This document shows positions 61,901-64,000 of a stretch of 64,000 nucleotides of DNA, piece by piece. The DNA is from Paragonimus westermani (Eukaryota; Platyhelminthes; Trematoda; Plagiorchiida; Troglotrematidae). The notes under the pieces are model-generated. The model saw only the letters and a program-made list of their open reading frames with translations. It was not told the origin of the DNA and ran no database searches. Numbering within the stretch: the stretch's first letter is position 1; the number at the start of each line of letters is the position of its first letter. The DNA lies in NCBI GenBank assembly GCA_008508345.1, contig QNGE01002433.1, positions 1-64,000 on the forward strand. Direction: 5' to 3'. Position numbers and translations under genes: made by a program.

Positions 61901-64000
61901 GCCCGTATCTCCAAGGCCTGAACGGTATTCGCCAATCCAGTACATCTCTTGAGACAAGCATCTCCCGAAGCTTAAGGGTCGCGTATGTAAGGCGAATCTG
62001 ATGTCTGTATTACCTTGTTGCAGCGGAACCTGACCGCTCACAACGGAAAACATGGACCACCTTCAGGTATTTAACCACGGATGTTTGCGTTCGATCGTCC
62101 GCTTCGGGTGGCACCAACGTGTAAGTAACGAAGTGGGTATTCAGTAGTGGCTGCTGATCGAGTTGTGCTGTTCAATGTTTATGTTTACACAGATGGTTGG
62201 GTCATGTCCTATAGAAGCCAGTCAGTCGTCTGCCGATACTGCTGCCGACTAGTGTGAGGTGTACAGTTGATGACCTAACGTAGAGAAATGGAGTTGTTCA
62301 CTAAGGGGTTGGACACTGTAGGCCGGGTACGTCTCCCGAGCTAGGACCCTCGTAATTCACGGAGCCGGATGCTGAGACTACTAGGTGAGGTGGCGGCAAA
62401 TCCAACTCCACACAAATGCTGTTTGGCTGAGTTGTCCATGAATTAAATGCACTTAACGATGTGGAACAGTGAAATTCTTAAGGAAGCCGTCTTGTTGATG
62501 ACGCCTTATTTTCACGTATCGTTGGGTTGTTCGTTTGCAAGATGTGGGCACCTCCATGTTGAATGTTTCAGTATCGGCTTAGCTATTCTTAGTAGTCAGG
62601 TTGCTTCTGTTTCTTTCCTTGACTAGGGCTTGCTCTCTTTTCTTGATTGTATGACAGTTAAGCGTCAGTAGGAAACACTGATGGAATGTTGTCTTTGATG
62701 GTGGTGATTGTCTGTGCCTGGGTCTCTTCTGATTCATTGATTTTGCATTCATAGGGACCTCATTTGGACGGTCGAATTCATGGTGTTTTAGTTAAACAGT
62801 TATCCGGTCTTGCGTAAGTGTTTTGCACCTTCCCACCTGCTGCATACCTGTCAGATATACCGCCATCTGTTGAGTGTAGAATATCGGTACATACATGTCG
62901 CTGAGTTGTTTTTGCGATTAACACTACGAACTGAATTACGAATTCCGCTCGGCATCTTACTATATCACTGGCTGTGTCAGTTTGTGTTCAGTTACCTTCT
63001 ATCACAGAAGCAGTAACATATGGATTACTTTATGATGTCTAACAAAGCCATATTCGTCTGTGTGACCACCCTAGGCAATAGTTCGCAGTACATTTTTCCA
63101 AGAGCTTGTGTTGATCGTTAGAGTGCTTGCCATTTCTGCTGGTCGCCAGGCCAGGTAGAACAGCGCCTTGACTCCAATATCGTGCTGTTAATTTCTCATT
63201 TATTAGGCTGTTTGTTTTTTTTTTCCCGCATTATTTAGGCTACCCAACTCGCGTATTTCATGGGCCTCAGGTTGTGATCGTCCAGTAAAACACGACTGGA
63301 ACGTGGACAATGCAGTCGCACTACCCATCTCATTTCCTGACCCATTCGTCTCGATATCTACTGCCGAAGTAGGAACATTGACTTGTTCAGAGCCGGAAAG
63401 TCAATCTGCAGTTGATTTACTCGACTCGCGGCTCCCAGACCATTCTTCTCTAGACTTGTCCTGTGGAGCAAACCTTAATCTCAGACAAAATATCGATGCC
63501 AGTGTCACTTCTTTTCGTTCTGCTCATTCGGTTGATTATGCTGATCTTCAGATCCGAAATGTAGTTCCATTGGATGAGCTCAGTTACCTGCGGTCCGAAA
63601 TCAATACTTCACATTCTTTTTACGAATTGCCTCAAATAACAGAAGCTAGACGTCTATGCATGTTGGAGCACGAAGGTCGAAGTCAGTACAGTCACCGCCT
63701 GTTGTCATCCGATTCTTCGGCATTGGTCGATGCTGAATCTTATGGCACACCCGACACATCCGCATTGCCATGTGAAAACTCACAACCAGTAGAAATTGCA
63801 CCACTCTCTTCGCTGCCCAACTCGTTAACTGGGCTGCTCACAGTAATTTTGGAACAACGGTCATCTGTCAATTGCTCACAGGTATCATCCACAAACTCCG
63901 CGGACGATTGGAGGCACAAAAGGGATGAAAATGTTCTCATCAGAACTCTCCCGTCCGAATGTTTATTATTCCAGGCTTGGCAGCCAGTTAATGCGATATC
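7703..64000 (+). CDS. TMEM131: TMEM131-like gene, spliced, partial at both ends (19 exons in window)
   Basis: Type I ER/Golgi membrane protein. In animals the lumenal PapD-like domain of TMEM131 binds procollagen and the cytoplasmic tail binds the TRAPPC8 tethering subunit, promoting collagen export (established for the family; not shown here). Exons: 7703-7865, 11220-11322, 11979-12120, 13376-13543, 15197-15307, 17904-18041, 23497-23601, 26927-27013, 33574-33898, 42297-42889, 43999-44578, 46600-47257, 47435-48089, 48296-48360, 48671-49216, 52640-52701, 53365-53637, 54082-54280, 63239 to the edge. Each is bounded by AG and GT and phases agree at every junction. Peptides follow vertebrate TMEM131 in order: VHNRTSVVVLSPNEE resembles VHNFSKPVLILPNES, and CLDVLPRPW followed by a hydrophobic helix resembles CAEALPRPNW. 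The chained length of about 1,910 codons is already close to the roughly 1,880 residues of human TMEM131 although the N-terminus is missing, so this tail is longer. Family assignment is firm; exact ends of some exons are less so. Confidence 0.9.
7866..10482. other. Intron 1, left part
   Basis: No coding exon or repeat is recognised. A good splice acceptor at 9632-9633 leads into a short frame with LEFGNCFSNIV, but no exon is needed there because the flanking exons join in phase. Confidence 0.5.
10483..10790 (-). repeat. tRNA-derived SINE, copy iii
   Basis: On the minus strand it reads GGTCATCGATTAACCG, then ATGTGAGGTGAATGGTGCAG (A-box region), CGTGGCCGGATGGCTAATCC (B-box region) and GTACTGACGAGC, matching the copies at 33.1 and 59.6 kb. 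Its 3' tail (10483-10580) recurs just downstream at 10908-11010. Confidence 0.7.
10876..10915. repeat. (TA)20 microsatellite
   Basis: Forty bases of perfect alternating T and A, directly before the duplicated SINE tail. Confidence 0.97.
10908..11010. repeat. Second copy of a SINE tail, direct repeat of 10483-10580
   Basis: CAGCTGCTGCATTCTTATAG, then TCGGTCAGCCCATTTCGAG, parallels CAGCTGTTGCATCCTCGTAA and TCGGCCCCTTCCGAAAAG in the first copy. The two are separated by the rest of the SINE and the (TA)20 tract. Confidence 0.5.
11220..11322 (+). CDS. TMEM131: TMEM131-like exon 2 (lumenal)
   Basis: The acceptor follows a pyrimidine-rich run ending CTTTCTAG and the donor is GTAAGA. Enters with two codon bases and leaves with two. 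The peptide VNISSSYALSGFITAL then VKVPYYVKLVRG parallels the vertebrate FDASK, QFSGKITVKAK and LEIPYQAEVLDG segments, the end of one beta-sandwich domain. Confidence 0.82.
11323..11978. other. Intron 2
   Basis: 656 bases; no repeat or RNA gene recognised. Confidence 0.6.
11979..12120 (+). CDS. TMEM131: TMEM131-like exon 3 (lumenal)
   Basis: The acceptor CATTTCAG gives one base (G), completing GGG with the previous exon. The peptide starts AFITRTSNHTFHNEPFG, then YFLLNIADFPLLVLPPQLPK, fitting the vertebrate stretch that ends LTNTFSFAILIHDVLLPEE. The donor TTG/GTGGTG is weak but is the one in phase 0 with the next exon. A more distal acceptor at 11909-11910 is possible. Confidence 0.65.
12121..13375. 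other. Intron 3
   Basis: About 1.25 kb; nothing recognised. Confidence 0.6.
13376..13543 (+). CDS. TMEM131: TMEM131-like exon 4 (lumenal)
   Basis: A 168-base, phase 0 exon between TTTACAG and GTGAGT. VHNRTSVVVLSPNEERLLLE, TIITNVSVLHLSI and AFSGFVH match the vertebrate VHNFSKPVLILPNESGYIF, LLITNASKFHLPVRV and YTGFLD almost position by position. This is one of the clearest family matches in the window. Confidence 0.9.
13544..15196. other. Intron 4
   Basis: About 1.65 kb; nothing recognised. Short frames on both strands have no family motifs. Confidence 0.6.
15197..15307 (+). CDS. TMEM131: TMEM131-like exon 5 (lumenal)
   Basis: 37 codons, phase 0 at both ends. The acceptor has a strong pyrimidine tract (TTTTTCCCCTCTCAG) and the donor is GTGAGT. 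The peptide VRIPEARLIGDVFDFGHVLV carries the DFG motif that opens PapD-like repeats in this family and fits vertebrate LPPKIEERFIDFGVLS; NISLFNDNSFN follows in place of ILFAIINSNPI. Confidence 0.9.
15308..17903. other. Intron 5
   Basis: About 2.6 kb; nothing recognised. Confidence 0.6.
17904..18041 (+). CDS. TMEM131: TMEM131-like exon 6 (lumenal)
   Basis: 46 codons, phase 0, between CCCACAG and GTAAGT. The peptide begins VIVDCFMLSIESSDAETFNG and continues directly from the previous exon, at the place where vertebrates have ELAIKSWHIIGDGLSIEL. It contains five cysteines, unusual for this region, and similarity fades toward its end. Support comes from the splice sites and phase as much as from similarity. 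Confidence 0.75.
19808..19906 (+). repeat. 99-bp direct repeat, copy A
   Basis: Nearly identical to 32796-32894, including AATGATGTGATT, AAGGTGTAAAGTAA and the run GCATCACTTGGTTCGTCCTT and GAGGGAAGGCCGCTCAGACT. Only a handful of substitutions separate the copies. It directly precedes a LINE fragment here, but copy B does not. Confidence 0.88.
19960..20160 (+). pseudogene. LINE reverse transcriptase C-terminal fragment
   Basis: The frame reads RIAKVRSAFVNLFHFRHPKE, then MRLSIMDGVCNACVRSIL and MPSVFDHCCLS. This fits the conserved fluke LINE order: RIAKAR.AF.NLRHLWRR, then a block like KGRVYNAAVRSILLYG, then SVFDHRCLR. It is a short scrap with no start and none of the active-site motifs, in the same direction as the gene. 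Confidence 0.65.
23497..23601 (+). CDS. TMEM131: TMEM131-like exon 7 (lumenal)
   Basis: 35 codons, phase 0, acceptor GTTCCAG and donor GTGAGT. KNVPAHSNLTLEVHW and GKVTGLIILRTAYH fit vertebrate VTLASGYFAVFRVKL and GIHDGAIQITTDYE, the last strands of a PapD-like repeat. Confidence 0.85.
23602..26926. other. Intron 7
   Basis: About 3.3 kb, containing a Penelope-like fragment near 25.3-25.75 kb. A 139-codon frame at 24130-24549 shows no motif. Confidence 0.6.
25260..25752 (+). pseudogene. Penelope-like element, reverse transcriptase end and possible GIY-YIG remnant
   Basis: From 25293 the frame reads FTLEIEEEIQIPFLDVRLTR, then GDNGSLSGRISRKTWIGQLL and HFAPIAYKRGLTQAF. This is the order of the Penelope reverse transcriptase C-terminal part (FT.E.E....PFLDV...R..DG.L...V.RKPTWTGQYLHF.S..P..YKRGLVRTLF). 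Further on, GQRMKAALNCTCIHC sits where the linker is expected, and CGAHICCFGDDVEL where the CSCG..YIGRT core of the GIY-YIG nuclease is expected; the Tyr-Ile-Gly residues are lost. The fragment is truncated to the left and runs to a stop at 25752. Penelope identity of the first part is well supported, the nuclease part only by position. Confidence 0.7.
26927..27013 (+). CDS. TMEM131: TMEM131-like exon 8 (lumenal)
   Basis: 29 codons, phase 0, acceptor TTTTTGTCAG and donor GTGAGT. The peptide RFTHLFRFFVGVGELLMIPN then RIVVDGLFP fits vertebrate ILTIPVKAVIAVGSLTCFP then KHVVLPPSFPG. Confidence 0.85.
31680..32160 (+). pseudogene. Possible LINE fragment upstream of reverse transcriptase
   Basis: Around 32036-32150 the frame reads SDILDGSPLKVKVASELKLV, then KCD, a stop, and GPSPDLFSPSL. 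This resembles the LKL.KSPGPDGI.P..L stretch that precedes the reverse transcriptase domain in many non-LTR elements. Several stops are present and no downstream active-site motif is visible, so the identification is tentative. Confidence 0.35.
32796..32894 (+). repeat. 99-bp direct repeat, copy B
   Basis: Copy of 19808-19906 with few substitutions. Flanks differ on both sides: it is followed by GTCGACCGGTGATC rather than by LINE sequence. Confidence 0.88.
33082..33440 (-). repeat. tRNA-derived SINE, copy ii (near full length)
   Basis: On the minus strand it contains the head CCTAATGTGAGACCAATGG, an A-box region TGGCACAGTGG, a B-box region GGAGTTCCAGTCTAG, the middle GTGCACTACTGACGAG-like block, the AAGTCTATCTGAATACGAAG tail and the end CCCCGACTACTCATCAG. 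It is the longest and cleanest copy in the window. Confidence 0.75.
33574..33898 (+). CDS. TMEM131: TMEM131-like exon 9 (lumenal)
   Basis: 108 codons plus one base, acceptor TATTTCCAG, donor GTCAGT. GKRVHRNLIIQSNYTSHTEL corresponds to vertebrate GKIVHQSLNIMNSFSQKVK, and SLVFDPSLDCSDW to NIYFDPGLQCGDH. An insertion relative to vertebrates lies between these anchors. Confidence 0.9.
34614..35125 (+). pseudogene. LINE endonuclease domain, degraded
   Basis: Two in-frame pieces: FNVRTLESIGQQ at the start, which carries the Asn of the first AP-endonuclease motif, and later RNLFIVSACARTDCSDFD, DTFYSDLTALLRST and LLEDMNAQVERLLKAEFGLG. In intact fluke elements the last part reads GDFNAQ; here the Gly-Asp-Phe is Glu-Asp-Met. 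Stops and shifts lie between 34740 and 34870. Confidence 0.75.
36412..36870 (+). pseudogene. LINE reverse transcriptase domain, degraded and cut by gap
   Basis: EEQARFRPSQGCIDHILTL and LTIDVFLDYKGAFDSVDRST, then after a stop and a shift NILSALYSHTSAQVRVYGEL and GVYQGCPLSPFLFTFVID. Motifs before, at and after the first catalytic Asp are present; motif C should lie in the N run. Same direction as the host gene. Confidence 0.85.
36871..37343. other. Assembly gap, 473 N
   Basis: Unsequenced stretch inside the LINE. Sequence before it is reverse transcriptase motif B, sequence after it is the LINE 3' end, so the true missing length is probably larger than 473 bases. Confidence 0.99.
37641..38575. 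other. No feature recognised
   Basis: Intronic sequence between the LINE tail and the tRNA-like pair. Confidence 0.5.
38576..38837. repeat. Inverted pair of tRNA-like repeat units
   Basis: 38576-38647 and 38766-38837 are reverse complements over 72 bases with only about two or three differences. Each holds the 3' half of a tRNA-like unit plus the flank CTGACTTTTCACAGTTGGG. The spacer of about 118 bases contains the 5' half of the minus-strand unit and ends at a single N at 38765. Confidence 0.85.
38606..38685 (-). tRNA. tRNA-like sequence (tRNA pseudogene or SINE head)
   Basis: On the minus strand, GGCTTCG pairs with CGAAGCC as a seven-base acceptor stem. TAGCTCAGCTGG is a good A box with a D-arm closing GAGC. 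GTTGG-TTCGAAT-CCAGC is a near-perfect T arm containing the B box GGTTCGAATCC. The anticodon region is abnormal: TGCC-GCGTTGA-GGCA gives a loop without the usual U33, and about a dozen extra bases precede the T arm. A TTTT terminator follows. The same 3' flank in the inverted partner suggests a repeat unit rather than a working tRNA gene. Confidence 0.4.
39620..40345 (-). pseudogene. Minus-strand reverse transcriptase fragment
   Basis: Reading the minus strand from 40345, one frame gives SCSLRQTIMTQVHPGC and FHHVFNLTIDESCTKLWMP, as in the QGDPLSP.LFNL.IDE motif B block. After a frameshift another frame gives GNRTVGLVYADNIAWFN, which is motif C with Tyr-Ala-Asp-Asn in place of Tyr-Ala-Asp-Asp. 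Further on, KMRNMVRQFGN and ALGH-like text fit the thumb region. It differs from the RTE-like element upstream, and FNL.IDE followed by a long spacer recalls R2-type elements, but the clade is not certain. The stretch 39620-39840 is unassigned and may belong to it. Confidence 0.55.
42297..42889 (+). CDS. TMEM131: TMEM131-like exon 10 (lumenal, large)
   Basis: Enters with two bases (GT) that complete GGT with the G left at 33898 and ends in phase 0 at TTTTCCAAG/GTATTT. RAFIRAMGRDRSDVNSSIDW opens it, and FCDLVIINPSDLPLLIQPVL near the end resembles vertebrate ITLENPADVPVYVQFIPLAL. The alternative acceptor at 42275-42276 gives the wrong phase. About 197 codons without a stop. Confidence 0.9.
42890..43998. 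other. Intron 10
   Basis: About 1.1 kb; nothing recognised. Confidence 0.6.
43999..44578 (+). CDS. TMEM131: TMEM131-like exon 11 (lumenal, large)
   Basis: Starts in phase 0 after TTTCACTCAG. IFLPPNIGRATLRLTFTPDA followed by HNLLLIRNNLTALEPVWL closely matches vertebrate LKPGEKKSVKVKFTP and SLIIVRNNLTVMDAVMV; the IRNNLT string is shared. The donor TTTCT/GTGAGT leaves one base. Confidence 0.92.
44579..46599. other. Intron 11
   Basis: About 2 kb; nothing recognised with confidence. A 106-codon frame at 44684-45004 has no motif. Confidence 0.6.
46600..47257 (+). CDS. TMEM131: TMEM131-like exon 12 (last lumenal PapD-like repeat)
   Basis: Starts with GT after TTTATGCAG and completes TGT with the preceding T. 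RRLLVLINTGDVPIEVPLL fits vertebrate KRTFKVENTGQLQIHIETI. LVIKPGAHLPLEVTYHPDF fits the stretch around DIIILFTPDF. The exon ends CLDVLPRPWVEMF, equal to the vertebrate CAEALPRPNWELAL that immediately precedes the membrane helix. Donor GTAAGT, phase 2. Confidence 0.92.
47435..48089 (+). CDS. TMEM131: TMEM131-like exon 13 (transmembrane helix and start of cytoplasmic tail)
   Basis: Completes TGG, then ILLLFSINLCGVLFLGLG, the membrane-spanning helix, followed by RIHGAHLRLRQAIDRLPVN; FPDPSRVFSFEHLVNG matches vertebrate NPPFDVGRPFDLRRIVG. Donor AAA/GTGAGA in phase 0. The frame happens to stay open beyond it to 48233, but the next exon joins in phase from 48089. Residues coded at 47799-47894 form a second hydrophobic stretch (FFVGLVVRFIGLFFSLIVL) that may instead be a 96-base in-frame intron; see findings. 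Confidence 0.88.
48296..48360 (+). CDS. TMEM131: TMEM131-like exon 14 (small, cytoplasmic)
   Basis: 65 bases, too short for a simple frame scan. Acceptor CCCCTTCAG and donor GTGCGT. GCTKSQSKHSTSDSLKSIGG reads openly, enters in phase 0 and leaves with CG, which the next exon completes to CGG. The agreement of both phases is the main support. Confidence 0.78.
48361..48670. other. Intron 14
   Basis: 310 bases; nothing recognised beyond splice signals. Confidence 0.7.
48671..49216 (+). CDS. TMEM131: TMEM131-like exon 15 (cytoplasmic, charged)
   Basis: Acceptor CACATTTCAG. EDLRWTSSFESRSSDLLKAS and SEAKIAAAVRATMRLAEETS read openly, with many Ser, Lys and Arg residues, as expected of the disordered tail. 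The right end is inferred from GAG/GTTAGC, which is in phase with the exon at 52640; the frame itself stays open to a stop at 49272-49274, so another donor is possible. Confidence 0.72.
49217..52639. other. Intron 15
   Basis: About 3.4 kb; no repeat family recognised. Overlapping frames on both strands at 49378-49779 (133 codons on the minus strand) and a 105-codon frame at 50764-51081 show no family motif. Confidence 0.55.
52640..52701 (+). CDS. TMEM131: TMEM131-like exon 16 (small, cytoplasmic)
   Basis: 62 bases between ATTCACAG and GTATGT, entering with one base and leaving with one. LIDSHAQRDPNRPSTNAVQP is hydrophilic like its neighbours. No alignment to vertebrates is possible here; the call rests on splice signals and phase agreement on both sides. 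Confidence 0.62.
52702..53364. other. Intron 16
   Basis: 663 bases; nothing recognised. Confidence 0.65.
53365..53637 (+). CDS. TMEM131: TMEM131-like exon 17 (cytoplasmic)
   Basis: Acceptor TTAATGTAG, donor GTAAGT. Enters with AT, completing GAT. ISSDYPQSLSESVNPF then VPRPWDEGVAEV and SSLSSSSSRDSPDV show the tryptophan- and serine-rich composition of TMEM131 tails. The alternative acceptor at 53373-53374 breaks the phase. Confidence 0.8.
53638..54081. other. Intron 17
   Basis: 444 bases with a C run near 53926-53935; otherwise nothing recognised. Confidence 0.65.
54082..54280 (+). CDS. TMEM131: TMEM131-like exon 18 (cytoplasmic)
   Basis: Acceptor CCTTTTTCCAG, enters with CT to complete GCT. 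MHKIAAESQAFADAFMYC, then GTFDPPQVSGIRPTEFLG. The chosen donor GGG/GTACGT leaves two bases that fit the exon at 63239. A second donor inside it (54228, CAG/GTACTT) could feed an alternative 3' exon near 58.15 kb. Confidence 0.78.
58153..58367 (+). CDS. Candidate alternative 3' terminal exon
   Basis: A strong acceptor (CCAATTTTTCAG) opens a 70-codon frame with LTFHSSSEDGSTTLHIND and FLNNDLSDHEFLNPVN, ending at TAG (58365-58367). It starts with two bases of a codon, so it would fit a donor at 54228 (CAG/GTACTT) in exon 18, but not the main donor at 54280. Composition is like the serine-rich tail. No similarity supports it. Confidence 0.25.
59440..59495 (+). repeat. SINE 3' end fragment, copy v
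   Basis: TATATGAAAACCAAATCCAC and CACTACTCATGAGTAA repeat the last 50 bases of the SINE at 59842-59895. Confidence 0.5.
59555..59895 (+). repeat. tRNA-derived SINE, copy iv
   Basis: Runs from GGGTCATCGATTGG to the ACCGAACCCTCTACTACTCA tail. A-box region TGGCGCAGTG at 59691-59700, B-box region GGTATTCTAGTCCCGG at 59732-59747, then GCACTACTGACGAACTCGGG. Compared with copy ii the part between about 59790 and 59840 is different or shortened. Confidence 0.72.
60315..60615 (+). mobile_element. Gypsy-like LTR retroelement, decayed 3' end (tentative)
   Basis: A frame reads AKPTKPWRRAQRR, then SPSHAASVSETPMVEDG and a basic end. This fits the tail of Gypsy polyproteins (VDRLKPA, then a Pro/Ser stretch, then RTRSGRRVRF). 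It shares VEDG and a downstream 26-base hairpin (60580-60605) plus the following GCCAATC with the remnant at the left edge of the window. Confidence 0.4.
61900..62730 (+). pseudogene. LINE reverse transcriptase C-terminus and 3' end
   Basis: From about 61950 a frame reads HLPKLKGRVCKANLMSVLP, MDHLQVFNHGCLRSIVRFGW and HQRVSNEVG. After about 62190 it reads RWLGHVL, a stop, KPVSRLPILLPTSVRC, then VRLPS, a stop, and DPRNSRSRMLRLLGEV. This is the conserved C-terminal order of fluke LINEs (LWRRRDISL.LKGRVY, VFDHRCLRSIARI.W.HRVSN, RWLGHVLRMP..RLP). From 62488 it matches the end of the element at 37.3 kb. Several stops mark it as dead. Confidence 0.8.
63239..64000 (+). CDS. TMEM131: TMEM131-like exon 19, continues past the window
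   Basis: Begins after TTATTTAG, preceded by a T-rich tract at about 63211-63226, and completes GGG with the exon ending 54280. LPNSRISWASGCDRPVKHDW opens it and the frame stays open for the remaining 761 bases, through LDLSCGANLNLRQNID and AWQPVNAI at the edge. Low complexity is limited; serine and acidic residues are frequent. A CAG/GTATCA donor at 63881 exists but the frame stays open beyond it. The window cuts this exon. Confidence 0.8.

Larger units (their letters stand above)
54281..63238. other. Intron 18
   Basis: About 9 kb, the longest intron assigned. It holds a possible alternative exon (58153-58367), a partial and a full SINE (59440-59895), a Gypsy-like remnant (60315-60615) and a LINE 3' end (61900-62730). 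54281-58150 and 60620-61890 hold nothing recognised. Confidence 0.6.

Overview
This is a eukaryotic, animal-type genomic window. One large spliced gene runs left to right across most of it, and its introns are filled with decayed retroelements. The best fit is a digenean flatworm (trematode) other than a schistosome. The reasons are base composition that looks near balanced by eye, kilobase introns, and LINE, Penelope and Gypsy remnants that resemble elements I know from liver and intestinal flukes. The genus cannot be named from the sequence alone. I found no bacterial-type genes, operons or CRISPR arrays.

The gene is a homologue of TMEM131, a type I endoplasmic reticulum membrane protein with PapD-like domains that takes part in procollagen secretion in animals. 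I could chain 19 exons (7703 to beyond 64000, plus strand). At 17 of the 18 junctions both splice signals and codon phases agree without forcing. The exception is the first, 7865 to 11220, whose donor is weak. The chained coding length in the window is about 5.7 kb, roughly 1,910 codons. The exons cover the later part of the lumenal PapD-like region (7.7 to 47.26 kb), the membrane helix (47.44 kb) and a long serine-rich cytoplasmic tail (47.5 kb to the window edge). The signal peptide and first lumenal segments should lie to the left, and the last codons to the right.

Layout: 1-7702 is upstream or intronic sequence with a Gypsy-like remnant (1-540) and a long-armed inverted-repeat element (5449-6705) carrying a SINE. 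From 7703 to 33898 there are small exons separated by introns of 0.7-6.6 kb, holding SINEs, a (TA)20 tract, a Penelope-type reverse transcriptase fragment and LINE scraps. The intron 33899-42296 holds an RTE-like LINE broken by a 473-base assembly gap, a tRNA-like inverted pair and a minus-strand reverse transcriptase fragment. From 42297 to 54280 the exons are large and some introns are very short. The last intron (54281-63238) holds a SINE, a Gypsy-like remnant and a LINE 3' end, followed by the exon that leaves the window.

Most other open frames are short and unrecognised and look like chance frames in intron sequence. Homology statements rest on my recollection of the families, not on a search.
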